From: Comamonadaceae bacterium
GTDB lineage: Bacteria; Pseudomonadota; Gammaproteobacteria; Burkholderiales; Rhodocyclaceae
Assembly (NCBI GenBank): GCA_029255645.1
Contig: JANLJE010000030.1
Span: 1 to 50,896, forward strand
Direction of reading: 5' to 3'
Length of the DNA stretch: 50,896 bases
Shown one piece after another: positions 8,601-16,311 of the stretch (the first letter of the stretch is position 1; the number at the start of each line of letters is the position of its first letter). The notes beneath the pieces are model-generated. The model ran no database searches. It saw only the letters and a list, made by a program, of their open reading frames with translations, and was not told the origin of the DNA. Both the position numbers and the translations under genes were made by a program.

Positions 8601-9362
8601 TCAAAGCGTTAAATGATCTGCGGGCAGGCTGCGCGAGAGGCGCAGGCGATCCAGGGCAGGACGCAAATCGAGCCCGGTTTGTTCGTGCAGCAGTTTTGCC
8701 CGCTGCTGCATGGTTGCAAGATCCGTGTCGATGGCGGTTCCCGTTGCGGAGAGGGCAATGGCGTTGCCGCTATCCGACGGGGGGAGGATCAGGCAGCGCC
8801 GCTCAAACGCCTGGCGAATGCGACGGGCCCTGGCCTGAAAGCCACGGCTCCGGCTCAGCAGGTTGCAGGCCAGCACGCCCTGTTCGCTCATGACGGCGCG
8901 GCAAGCCAGGTAAAACCCGGGGCTGTCCAGCGCGGCCGGGCACCCGTCGGCCGCAAAACCATCGAGCAGGATCAGGTCGTAATGCGCTTTGGGAGCGCGG
9001 CGGATCCAGGTGCTCGCATCTTCAGCAATGATGCCCAGCTGCGGCGATTCAGGCGGCAGCTTGAAGAATTGCTGGCAGATGGAAATGACCGCCGGATTGA
9101 TTTCCAGCGCGGTGATGCGGCAGTCAGGAAAATGACGGTGCAGGAAACGGAGCTGGGAGGCCGCCCCCAATCCCACCATCAGGCAACTGCGCGGCCAGTC
9201 TGGATGAGAACGGAGCAGCAAACCGGCCATCATTTCCCGGGTGTATTCCAGTTCCAGGGACCAGGGGCGGGCAATCCGCATCGCCCCCTGGATGGAATCG
9301 CTCCCAAAATTCAGGTAGCGGACGCCGCTTTCTTCGCTGATGTCGATGATGTGTTCTGGCAC
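8601..9362 (-). CDS. Spermidine-synthase-like protein (SAM-binding Rossmann fold)
   Basis: The product (253 residues from GTG 9362) has the aminopropyltransferase/methyltransferase core: a glycine-rich loop SCLMVGLGAASQLRF, the acidic strand ITALEINPAV, IIAEDASTWI, and the catalytic-loop region YDLILLDGFAADG. It lacks most of the N-terminal beta-domain of true spermidine synthases, so the substrate is uncertain; an unusual methyltransferase is equally possible. An in-frame TTG at 9395 would add 11 residues and overlap the upstream 55-residue ORF. GTG 9362 is chosen because similar proteins appear to begin just before ISEESGVRYL. It is the last gene of the copper-linked minus-strand cluster. 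Confidence 0.75.
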   Translation of the reverse strand: MPEHIIDISEESGVRYLNFGSDSIQGAMRIARPWSLELEYTREMMAGLLLRSHPDWPRSCLMVGLGAASQLRFLHRHFPDCRITALEINPAVISICQQFFKLPPESPQLGIIAEDASTWIRRAPKAHYDLILLDGFAADGCPAALDSPGFYLACRAVMSEQGVLACNLLSRSRGFQARARRIRQAFERRCLILPPSDSGNAIALSATGTAIDTDLATMQQRAKLLHEQTGLDLRPALDRLRLSRSLPADHLTL

Positions 9363-9384
9363 GCTTATTTCGTTTCGTTCTCGC

Positions 9385-9552
9385 TCACCAGGCAAAGCTG
9401 ATGTTCCTGCAGGGATCGGGCATGGTCAGCGTCGTCTGGCCCCTGCCTTCCCGGTCCAGCACCTCGGCCAGGCAGGCATTCAAGATTTCCTGGCAGTGCC
9501 CGGCGGCCTTTGCGATGGCGTGATGCACCTTGCTGAAAATTCGGGTCGGCAT
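9385..9552 (-). CDS. Possible small protein, 55 residues, between SCO1 and the spermidine-synthase-like gene
   Basis: The frame runs from ATG 9552 to TGA 9385, 20 bases after the SCO1 stop and ending just before or inside the start of the next gene. Codons end mostly in G or C, like true genes nearby. The product begins MPTRIFSKVHHAIAKAAG, has three cysteines and two histidines, and no membrane segment. The ribosome binding site is weak. I do not recognise a family. It could be a real small copper-cluster protein or a chance frame kept open by GC bias. Confidence 0.42.
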   Translation of the reverse strand: MPTRIFSKVHHAIAKAAGHCQEILNACLAEVLDREGRGQTTLTMPDPCRNISFAW

Positions 9553-9572
9553 GAGCGTCTCATCGAAGGAGT

Positions 9573-10181
9573 CTATTTTACCTGACTTCCCAGCAGGGTC
9601 CGGATGTCCTGGGCCACGGCTTCGGCCGGCGCATCATGACCGATGGCCAGGCGCAGCTTGCCCTCCGGGTCGTAGGCATAGGTGATCACGCTATGGTCGA
9701 TGGTGTAGGTGCTGGGGGTGCTGCCGGGGTTGATCTTGTAGAACACCCGGAAGTGCCTGGCTACCTGGGCGGTTTCTTCGACGCTGGTGTAGAGCCCGAT
9801 AAAGCTGGGGTGAAAGGCCGGGGGGTATTCCCGCAGCAGGGCCGGGGTATCCCGTTCCGGGTCCAAGGTGACGAACAGGACCTGGACCCGGGCTGCATCC
9901 GGGCCCAGCAGCTCCATTACCCGGGCGGCCCGGGAGAGGGCGGTGGGGCAGACATCCGGGCATTGAGTGTAGCCGAAGAACAACAGCACGACCTTGCCGC
10001 GCCAGTCGGCCAGGCTGCGTTCCCGGCCGGAAGGGTCCTTGAGCCGGAAGTCCTGCGCGAACTGGGGATTGTCGAGTGCCGTGGCGTGGAAGGAAGGTGC
10101 CTGGGGCGGATTGCAAGCGGCCAGAAGGCCGGCCGCAATCAACCAGGATGCGCCCACCAGGCCAAAAAGCCATCTGGCCAT
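9573..10181 (-). CDS. SCO1/SenC family copper chaperone, lipoprotein
   Basis: SCO proteins deliver copper to, or keep reduced, the CuA site of cytochrome c oxidase and act as periplasmic thiol-disulfide proteins. The 202-residue product has a lipoprotein signal with lipobox LLAAC (Cys23). Its thioredoxin-like fold carries the copper motif CPDVCP (Cys74, Cys78), and the distal His lies in YTIDHSVITY near 165. It starts nine bases after the PCu(A)C gene stops. The paired order PCu(A)C then SCO1 strongly suggests joint CuA-site assembly. Confidence 0.93.
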   Translation of the reverse strand: MARWLFGLVGASWLIAAGLLAACNPPQAPSFHATALDNPQFAQDFRLKDPSGRERSLADWRGKVVLLFFGYTQCPDVCPTALSRAARVMELLGPDAARVQVLFVTLDPERDTPALLREYPPAFHPSFIGLYTSVEETAQVARHFRVFYKINPGSTPSTYTIDHSVITYAYDPEGKLRLAIGHDAPAEAVAQDIRTLLGSQVK

Positions 10182-10190
10182 GGGGGTTCC

Positions 10191-10667
10191 CTAGTGTTTG
10201 CCGTGCTGGTGTTGCTGGGCGGCGGGCATCGAGTTCAGGGGGCGGACCTCTGCCTCGATGGTCTGTTCGTGACGTTGTTGTCCCGCCTCGATCACCAGGG
10301 TCACAGGAACCTTCTGGCCGGCGTTCAAGGGCTCCTTCAAATCCATCAACATGAGGTGGTAGCTGCCGGGCTTGAGTTCCGTTGTCTTGCCAGCCGGCAG
10401 GGGAAGATCGGGAATGGCGCGCATCTTCATCACGCCATCCTGGGTCACCATCTCATGGATTTCTACCACTCCGGCAACCGGGGAACTGGCACTGAGCAGG
10501 GTAGCCGCCTTGGCGGCATCGAGCTTCATGAAGGCGCCGGTCGCCTTCTGCTGGGAAGTGGTGGCGCGCACCCAGGGGTCGGAAACGGTGACCTGGGCAT
10601 GGGCGATGCTGGCGACACAAAGGGTCAGGAGAGTGCTGCATTGCAGCGCAAGGGTACGAATTTTCAT
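10191..10667 (-). CDS. Periplasmic copper chaperone PCu(A)C
   Basis: PCu(A)C binds Cu(I) through Met and His and hands it to SCO1 or CuA. The 158-residue product has a Sec signal peptide (ending SIAHA), the cupredoxin-like core DPWVRAT, and the conserved metal segment EIHEMV followed by MKMRAI and YHLMLM, giving the His/Met pattern of the family. A His-rich C-terminus (AAQQHQHGKH) is an extra likely metal site. ATG 10667 is preferred because GGAG lies eight bases upstream; ATG 10673 is too close. The open frame continues upstream, but without a signal-peptide start. Confidence 0.92.
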   Translation of the reverse strand: MKIRTLALQCSTLLTLCVASIAHAQVTVSDPWVRATTSQQKATGAFMKLDAAKAATLLSASSPVAGVVEIHEMVTQDGVMKMRAIPDLPLPAGKTTELKPGSYHLMLMDLKEPLNAGQKVPVTLVIEAGQQRHEQTIEAEVRPLNSMPAAQQHQHGKH

Positions 10668-10728
10668 GGTCATGACTCCGGAATTTTCAAGGGTAGAGCC
10701 CGCAAGGGGCGGTGAGTGGAGGCTGGAT

Positions 10729-11199
10729 TCAGAGGGGCGGCGCCCTGGGCTGGGCCCGGGAATGAGAAGGCCTTTTTGCGGCGGGAGGCAGGAGCGTGGT
10801 GGGGAGCTTGCCCTGCGCCAGCCGGTCTGGAGCAGGGAAGGGGGCAGCTCGGCCGGGCAGGCAGGGGGTGTGCAGGGAGAGGCTGCACAGAGCACAGGTG
10901 GAACAAGCGGAACAGGTGGAACCGGTGGTCTGCCAGCTTTCTTCATGTGCCGGCGCTGCATCGCCGGTGGAAATCCGGAGCGTGCCCGGAGAGGTGCAGA
11001 CTACCGCTTGTTCCACCTGCCGCCGCTCGACCTGCCGCCGCTCGACCTGCCGCCGCTCGACCTGATGCCGCTCGACCTGATGCCGCTCGACCTGATGCCG
11101 CTCGACCTGATGCCGGGCACTGGCCGGCAGGGCCAGCAACTGCAGGGCCAGGGCCAGCAGGGTGAACCCATGGGCCGCACAAAAGGATTTAGGATGCAT
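10729..11199 (-). CDS. Exported repeat protein, DUF2946-like, head of the copper cluster
   Basis: The frame begins ATG 11199 (MHPKSFC), with ATG 11211 as alternative. A clear Sec signal peptide (LLALALQLLALPASA) is followed by seven tandem five-residue units, four HQVER then three RQVER. Next comes AVVCTSPGTLR, then a Cys-rich stretch CSACSTCALCS and a His/Cys/Pro-rich tail. The order of a short exported protein, VCT.G segment and Cys/His cluster resembles DUF2946 proteins, which often sit in copper operons; this match is from memory. It lies directly downstream of tRNA-Arg and upstream of PCu(A)C and SCO1. The repeats come from a 15-bp DNA array, so copy number may vary between strains. Confidence 0.55.
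   Translation of the reverse strand: MHPKSFCAAHGFTLLALALQLLALPASARHQVERHQVERHQVERHQVERRQVERRQVERRQVEQAVVCTSPGTLRISTGDAAPAHEESWQTTGSTCSACSTCALCSLSLHTPCLPGRAAPFPAPDRLAQGKLPTTLLPPAAKRPSHSRAQPRAPPL
11011..11115. repeat. Tandem array, 15-bp unit, 7 copies
   Basis: The plus-strand unit is CTCGACCTG(C/A)(C/T)GCCG. Copies begin at 11011 (imperfect), 11026, 11041, 11056, 11071, 11086 and 11101. The first three have CCG and the last four ATG in the variable position. On the minus strand the array encodes HQVER and RQVER units in the exported copper-cluster protein. The unit length keeps the frame. Confidence 0.95.
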
Positions 11200-11212
11200 G
11201 GCAGCTTCCATC

Positions 11213-11287
11213 TGGCCTCCCCGGCGGGAATCGAACCCACATTTGACCCTTAGGAGGGGCCTGTTCTATCCATTGAACTACGGAGAG
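11213..11287 (-). tRNA. tRNA-Arg, anticodon CCT
   Basis: Read on the minus strand from 11287: a seven-base acceptor arm CTCTCCG pairs with CGGGGAG. The D arm is GTTC/GAAC. The anticodon stem GGCCC/GGGTC encloses the loop CTCCTAA (anticodon CCT, reading AGG). The T arm is GTGGG/CCCGC around TTCGATT. The discriminator G is followed by an encoded CCA (11215-11213). All arms close. One base after the CCA an ATG (11211) could start the next gene. Confidence 0.95.
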
Positions 11288-11297
11288 GAAGGACGCG

Positions 11298-11326
11298 ATT
11301 GTAGCCGGCCCGAGGCCTGGTGCCAA
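11298..11326 (-). promoter_or_regulatory. Sigma-70 promoter of tRNA-Arg(CCT)
   Basis: On the minus strand TTGGCA (11326-11321) and TACAAT (11303-11298) are exactly 17 bases apart, and the predicted start at about 11291 is four bases before the mature tRNA 5' end. With no terminator visible after the tRNA, this promoter may also drive the copper genes. Confidence 0.78.
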
Positions 11327-11388
11327 ATCGGCGATGGGGAAGACGGTTACAATCCCGACCTTGTTCATCATTGCCACGGCAAAATTCC

Positions 11389-13329
11389 ATGCCCCTGCTG
11401 AAGCTCGACCAGGCCTGCCTGGCCTTTGGCCATGTGCCGCTCCTCGACCATGCCGATTTCCAGCTCGACCCGGGCGAGCGGGTGGCGCTGATCGGGCGCA
11501 ATGGCACGGGTAAATCTTCCCTGCTGGCGGCGCTGGCGGGGCGGGGCAGCCTGGATGACGGCCAGGTCTGGCGCCAGCCCGGGATCCGGGTTGCTTATGT
11601 GCCGCAGGAGCCTCCGCTGGATGCGGCGCAGACGGTTTTTGCCGCCGTGGTTTCAGGGTTGGGGGAAATGTCCTCCCTGCTGGCCGGATACCATCAGGTT
11701 TCCCACGATCTGGCGGAGGAGGGGGCCGACCATGAATCCCTGCTGCCGCGCTTGCAGCAGTTGCAGCATGAACTGGAAGCCATCGGCGCCTGGACCTGGC
11801 AGGTGCAGGTGGACCGGGTGATCGACCGCTTCGGCCTGGACCCGGAGGCGCGGGTGGGCAGCCTCTCCGGCGGCCAGAAAAAGCGCCTGGCCCTGGCCCA
11901 GGGGCTGGCGCTGGCGCCCGAGGTCTTGTTGCTGGACGAGCCCACCAATCACCTCGACATCGGCGCCATCGAATGGCTGGAGGAATTGTTGCTGGAGAGC
12001 CGCGTCACCTTGCTCTTCATCACCCACGACCGGCGTTTTCTCGAGCGCCTGGCCACCCGCATCGTCGAGCTGGACCGGGGCAAGTTGATGAGTTTTCCCG
12101 GTAATTACAGCGAATACCAGCGGCGCAAGGAGGCCATGCTGCACGAAGAGGGCCTCCTCAACCAGAAATTCGACAAGCTGTTGAAGGAAGAGGAAGCCTG
12201 GATCCGTAAGGGGGTCGAGGCCCGCCGTACCCGGGCCGTGTTCCGGGTCCAGCGTCTGGAACGCCTGCGCCAGGAGCGGGCCGCCCGCCGGGAACGCATG
12301 GGCAAGGTGCAGATGAACCTCGATAGCGGCGCCAAAAGCGGCGAGCTGGTGGTCGAAATGGAGCGGGTCTCGAAGCGGTTTGGCGACAAGGTGGTGCTGC
12401 GCGATTTTTCCACCCGGATTTTGCGAGGCGACAAGATCGGCCTGATCGGCCCCAATGGTGCCGGCAAGACCACCTTGCTGCGCCTGATCCTGGGAGAACT
12501 GGCGCCCGATTCCGGCACGGTGCGGCGCGGTACGCGCATGGAAGTGGCCTACTTCGACCAGTTCCGGGGCCAGCTGGATCCGGAAGCGAGCCTCGCCGAA
12601 GTGATTTCTCCGGGTTCCGACTATGTGGAGATTGGCGGCGCCAAAAAGCATGTGATCGGCTATCTGGAGGATTTCCTGTTTGCCCCCGAGCGCGCCCGTT
12701 CCCCGGTCAAGTCGCTCTCCGGCGGCGAGCGCAATCGCCTGCTGCTTGCCCGCCTGTTTGCCCGGCCCGCCAATGTGCTGGTGCTCGACGAGCCCACCAA
12801 CGACCTCGACATGGAAACCCTGGAACTGCTCGAGCAACTCTTGCAGGACTACCAGGGCACCTTGTTTCTGGTCAGCCATGACCGGGCTTTCCTCGACAAT
12901 GTGGTGACCCAGACGCTCGCCGCCGAAGGCGAGGGCATATGGCGTGAGTACGCCGGGGGCTACAGCGACTGGGCGGCGTATCAAAGTAGTCCGGCCAGGG
13001 AGCGTAGCCAGGCCAAGGCCCGGCAGCAGGATGCCAGGGAAGCGGAAGCGAAGCCGGCCCCGGCGGGGGGCGGAAAATCGGAGCCGGGCAAAGCCAAGGC
13101 CGACAAGCTGAGCTGGAAGGAGCAGCGGGAGCTCGAAGCCTTACCCGAGCGCATCGCCGCCCTGGAGGCGGAACAGGCCGGACTCACGGCCCGGCTCGAA
13201 GACCCGGCCCTCTACCGGCAGGACCCGGAACTGGCGCGCCAGGCGTCTGAACGGCTGGCGGCCATCGAGGCGGAGCTGCTCGCCCTGCTCGAGCGCTGGG
13301 AAGCCCTGGAAACCCGCGGCGGCGCCTAA
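11389..13329 (+). CDS. uup: ABC-F ATPase Uup
   Basis: Uup is a duplicated ABC ATPase without membrane domains. Family members act on ribosomes or on nucleic-acid intermediates, and Uup is tied to precise excision of transposons. The 646-residue product has P-loops GRNGTGKS (36-43) and GPNGAGKTT (about 354-362), signatures LSGGQKKR and LSGGERNR, and two Walker B DEPTN motifs. A charged ABC-F linker lies between the domains, and a C-terminal Lys/Glu-rich coiled coil (LSWKEQRELEALPERIAALE) marks Uup. ATG 11389 fits the family start; the frame is open to 11320. A TACAAT box lies at 11348. Confidence 0.93.
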   Translation: MPLLKLDQACLAFGHVPLLDHADFQLDPGERVALIGRNGTGKSSLLAALAGRGSLDDGQVWRQPGIRVAYVPQEPPLDAAQTVFAAVVSGLGEMSSLLAGYHQVSHDLAEEGADHESLLPRLQQLQHELEAIGAWTWQVQVDRVIDRFGLDPEARVGSLSGGQKKRLALAQGLALAPEVLLLDEPTNHLDIGAIEWLEELLLESRVTLLFITHDRRFLERLATRIVELDRGKLMSFPGNYSEYQRRKEAMLHEEGLLNQKFDKLLKEEEAWIRKGVEARRTRAVFRVQRLERLRQERAARRERMGKVQMNLDSGAKSGELVVEMERVSKRFGDKVVLRDFSTRILRGDKIGLIGPNGAGKTTLLRLILGELAPDSGTVRRGTRMEVAYFDQFRGQLDPEASLAEVISPGSDYVEIGGAKKHVIGYLEDFLFAPERARSPVKSLSGGERNRLLLARLFARPANVLVLDEPTNDLDMETLELLEQLLQDYQGTLFLVSHDRAFLDNVVTQTLAAEGEGIWREYAGGYSDWAAYQSSPARERSQAKARQQDAREAEAKPAPAGGGKSEPGKAKADKLSWKEQRELEALPERIAALEAEQAGLTARLEDPALYRQDPELARQASERLAAIEAELLALLERWEALETRGGA

Positions 13330-13342
13330 ATTCTGCGGCTGA

Positions 13343-13442
13343 TGCCCAAGCCTGCGGCGCTGCCCAAGCCTGCGGCGCTGCCCAAGCCTGCGGCGCTGCC
13401 TAAGCCTGCGGCGCTGCCTAAGCCTGCGGCGCTGCCTAAGCC
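13343..13442. repeat. Tandem array, 18-bp unit, 5.5 copies
   Basis: The unit is TGCC(C/T)AAGCCTGCGGCGC, with copies starting at 13343, 13361, 13379, 13397 and 13415 and a partial copy at 13433. The first three copies have C and the last three T at base 5. It fills the spacer between convergent uup and nhaR and includes the nhaR stop codon. Confidence 0.95.
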
Positions 13443-14368
13443 GGCAGGAACAGGCGCTCCTGCCCGGCCTGGAGGATGGCCTCGATGCCCGGGTGGCGGA
13501 TGCGCCGGTCGGCGGAGATGGCAAAGAACTGGTCGCGCACCGGCTCGATGGGGCCCAGCCGAACGGCGTCATAGCGCCGGGCCAGTTCGGCGGTGAGTGG
13601 GGTGAGCGCCGGGAAAACACCGAGCCCGGCGGCGCCGAAGGTGTCGAGCAGGGCGCTATCCTCCACCTCGGCAATGATCCGGGGGCGGATGCCGTGGCTT
13701 TCGAACCATTGGTCGAGGCTGGCGCGTACCGCGGCATTGCGGGCCGGGAGCAGGAAGGGCGCGCCGTCCAGACTGTGGGGAAAGTCCTCCCCATGACGTT
13801 CGGCCAGGCTGGCGGTGGCATAAAAGCTCAGTTCGCTCTCGCCCAGGGGGTGGCTAAAGAGGCGCAGGTTCATGCCGGGGGAGACTGGGCGGTCGGCGAG
13901 GATCACGTCCAGCTTGTGAATCGCCAGATCGGCGAGGAGATTCTCGAACTTGCCTTCGTGGCAGATCAGCCGCACCCGTTCCGGCAGGTGCAGCACCGGT
14001 TCGAGCAGATGGTGCGCCACCAGCTTCGGGACCACATCGGTGATGCCCACGGTCAGGCGCAGCATGGGTTCGCCGCCGGCGCGTTTTAGCGAGTCCCAGA
14101 GCTGTTCACCGAGCAGGAAAATCTCGTCCGCGTAACGCAGGGCGGTGCGTCCTGCTTCCGTGGGAATCAATTTGCGGCCTTGCAGGTCAAAGAGTGCGGT
14201 ACCGATGGCTTGCTCGAGCTGGCTTAGCTGGGCGCTGATGGTCTGGGGCGTGAGTCCCAGTTGCTCGGCAGCGCGGGCCAGGCTGCCCGCCTTGGCTACC
14301 ATCCAGTAGTAATAGAGGTGGCGGTAGTTGAGCCGGCTTTCTTCAATGTTCGGTTTTTTCGAATTCAT
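13436..14368 (-). CDS. nhaR: LysR-family regulator NhaR
   Basis: NhaR activates Na+/H+ antiporter genes and, in some species, adhesin genes in response to sodium. The 310-residue product has the NhaR-typical start LNYRHLYYYWMVAKAGSLARAAEQL, a winged HTH (TPQTISAQLSQLEQAIG), and an effector domain with the family's ADRPVSPGMNLRLFSHPLGE. No nhaA lies beside it; the divergent neighbour is a BI-1 family membrane protein, a possible target. The stop codon TAG falls within the last partial repeat of the 18-bp array. Confidence 0.9.
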   Translation of the reverse strand: MNSKKPNIEESRLNYRHLYYYWMVAKAGSLARAAEQLGLTPQTISAQLSQLEQAIGTALFDLQGRKLIPTEAGRTALRYADEIFLLGEQLWDSLKRAGGEPMLRLTVGITDVVPKLVAHHLLEPVLHLPERVRLICHEGKFENLLADLAIHKLDVILADRPVSPGMNLRLFSHPLGESELSFYATASLAERHGEDFPHSLDGAPFLLPARNAAVRASLDQWFESHGIRPRIIAEVEDSALLDTFGAAGLGVFPALTPLTAELARRYDAVRLGPIEPVRDQFFAISADRRIRHPGIEAILQAGQERLFLPA

Positions 14369-14445
14369 AGTCGCATTTTCGATGGTTTTTGTTATTGTGC
14401 AAAGGCCGTTAAACTGACGGCGTCTATGACCAATGGAGGTTTTAC

Positions 14446-15138
14446 ATGAGCCTGAATGATCGTTCCTACCTGTCCGGCCAGGTCCTGACCCATGGTGGTG
14501 TGGGTGTCCAGGGCTCGGCCGGATCCCGCAAGGTCCTGCGCAATACCTACCTGCTGCTGGCCATGACCCTGGCCTTTAGCGCGGCGGTTGCCGGGATCAG
14601 CGCCGCCCTGAATCTGCCCCATCCGGGCATCCTCATCACCCTGGTCGGCTACTTCGGCCTGCTCTTTGCCGTGAGCAAGTTTCGCGACCGTGCTCTGGGC
14701 GTCGGTCTGGTGTTCGCCCTGACCGGTTTCATGGGCTACACCCTGGGGCCCATCCTCAATCATTACCTGGCCCTGCCCAACGGCGGCGAGATCGTGATGA
14801 TGGCCATGGGCGGCACCGCCGTGATCTTCTTGGCCATGTCGGCCGTTGCCCTGACCTCGAAGCGGGATTTCAGCTTCCTGGGCAATTTCCTCATGGTCGG
14901 CATGCTCGTCGCCTTCCTGGCGGGGCTGGCCGCCATTTTCTTCGAGCTGCCACTACTCTCCCTGGTGGTGTCTGCGGCCTTCGTGCTCTTGATGTCCGGC
15001 CTCATCCTGTATGAAACCCAAGCCATCATCCAGGGCGGTGAAACCAATTATGTGATGGCGACGGTCTCCCTGTTCGTGAGCATCTACAATCTCTTTACCA
15101 GCCTGCTGCAGATTCTGGGCATCTTCGGCGACGACTGA
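14446..15138 (+). CDS. yccA: Bax inhibitor-1/YccA family membrane protein
   Basis: The 230-residue protein has seven hydrophobic segments after a 25-residue polar N-terminus. It carries the BI-1 signature region (SRKVLRNTYLLLAMTLAFSA; GFMGYTLGPILNHYL) and a C-terminal acidic IFGDD end. E. coli YccA modulates FtsH; other members form pH-sensitive calcium leak channels. GGAGG lies seven bases before ATG 14446. It is divergent from nhaR across a 77-base spacer. FtsH partners HflK and HflC are encoded 23 kb away. Confidence 0.9.
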   Translation: MSLNDRSYLSGQVLTHGGVGVQGSAGSRKVLRNTYLLLAMTLAFSAAVAGISAALNLPHPGILITLVGYFGLLFAVSKFRDRALGVGLVFALTGFMGYTLGPILNHYLALPNGGEIVMMAMGGTAVIFLAMSAVALTSKRDFSFLGNFLMVGMLVAFLAGLAAIFFELPLLSLVVSAAFVLLMSGLILYETQAIIQGGETNYVMATVSLFVSIYNLFTSLLQILGIFGDD

Positions 15139-15155
15139 TCCCGTTCTGCTCTCGC

Positions 15156-15190
15156 AAAGGGCGGCGTCCTGTAAGGGATGTCGCCCTTTT
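15156..15190 (+). terminator. Rho-independent terminator after yccA
   Basis: AAAGGGCG (15156-15163) pairs with CGCCCTTT (15182-15189). The arms end in A and T runs, so it may serve either strand. It begins 18 bases after the yccA stop; the remaining spacer to 15282 shows nothing else clear. Confidence 0.75.
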
Positions 15191-15282
15191 CATATCTGGC
15201 GGTTTCAAGTTTCAGGGGCAACAAGTTGATGGTGATGCGCCAGGCCGTCGAAAGATGTGGGCCTGGCGGCTCGGGGCCGTGG

Positions 15283-16155
15283 TCAGGGGGATGGTGCGGC
15301 TTGCTGTGGTTGATCCAGTTCCCCGTCCGGGGAGGGCAGGGCCAGGCCCAGGCGCTGGCCCAGGGCTTCTTCGGAAAGGTTGAGCAGGGCCGAAATGGCC
15401 TTCAGGTCGTCGGGAATCGCCGGATCGTTCCGGCCGTGGGCGAGATGCCGGGCCAGGTTCACCGCCAGCACCACGTTCTTCACCCGGGGGTGTTCGGCGT
15501 GCGCATCGTCGATCAGTTGCATGAGCAGCTTCGGCAAGTGCCAGGCGCGGCACAGGGCGGCCTGGATGTCCTGCAGGCGGAACCCCAGCACCTTTTCCTG
15601 GGCGGTGCTGCTGCGCTGCAGGGGATCGGCCTGCTGCAGCCTGTGGATTTCCAGGGCCAGGTGGGGGGCGAAGCAGTAGAGCAGGATTTCCGTCAGATCG
15701 TGCAGCAGGGCGGCCAGGGCGACTTCTTCGGCGTTGATGTCCACCCGCCAGATCGCCCACTCATAGGCGTAATGAGAGGCCTGCTGGGCGCGCCGGATGA
15801 CCTGCAGGGCACCGAGCAGGGCCTGGGGTGGCCCGTCCTTCAGGGCGGCCTCGATGGTGGCCGGGTTCTCGAAATGTTTGAAGAAGGGCTCGATGCCCAG
15901 CATCATGATGGCGCCGGCGATGGTCGTCACATCGTGGTGCAGGCGCTTGCCGGTCAGGGGCTGGATGAAGGTCAGCACCCGCACGGCCATCAGCGGGTCT
16001 TGCAGGATGATGCGGGTCAGGTCCTTGCTGGAGACATGAGCCATGTTCTCCCGGGCGGTTTCGAGCTGACGGCGGGTATGGCGCAGCACCGGCAGCTCCC
16101 GTTCGCTGAAATACAGGACCCAGTCATCCAGTTCTTGCAGGGGATGGTCGAGCAT
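15283..16155 (-). CDS. HDOD-domain protein
   Basis: HDOD domains are HD-related helical modules without the full metal-binding HD signature, used in signalling proteins, often near c-di-GMP control. The 290-residue product matches from about 35: HVSSKDLTRIILQDPLMAVRVL, TTIAGAIMMLGIEPFFKHF, and ALAALLHDLTEILLYCF, where an HD pair survives. No output domain is attached and there is no membrane segment. It is divergent from the MBL-hydrolase gene across 156 bases. The precise role cannot be read from sequence. Confidence 0.88.
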   Translation of the reverse strand: MLDHPLQELDDWVLYFSERELPVLRHTRRQLETARENMAHVSSKDLTRIILQDPLMAVRVLTFIQPLTGKRLHHDVTTIAGAIMMLGIEPFFKHFENPATIEAALKDGPPQALLGALQVIRRAQQASHYAYEWAIWRVDINAEEVALAALLHDLTEILLYCFAPHLALEIHRLQQADPLQRSSTAQEKVLGFRLQDIQAALCRAWHLPKLLMQLIDDAHAEHPRVKNVVLAVNLARHLAHGRNDPAIPDDLKAISALLNLSEEALGQRLGLALPSPDGELDQPQQAAPSP

Positions 16156-16311
16156 ACCTGCTTCTCCACTTCAAAAATGCAGTCCAGGTTTTTGATTTGA
16201 CCGCGATTGTTTGCGCCAGGCATTGTTGCGGGCAATGGTAATTGGGGCCTTGCGGTTGGGCAAGGGTGTGTGTGTGATAATCTGCCTTTTCCGTGTTTCC
16301 GGGTGACTTTC

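Noticed and set aside
10372-11253. Long plus-strand frame with PPLDL/MPLDL repeats
   Set aside because: It is antisense to the well-supported PCu(A)C gene and to the tRNA; its repeats are the 15-bp array read in another frame, and it has no domain or credible start.
11011-13442. Possible CRISPR array
   Set aside because: Units are adjacent without spacers of unique sequence and there are no cas genes, so these are plain tandem repeats.
13141-13821. Minus-strand frame with RQRRRL-type repeats across the uup end and nhaR
   Set aside because: It overlaps uup and nhaR in the wrong frame and owes its length to the 18-bp array and high GC.
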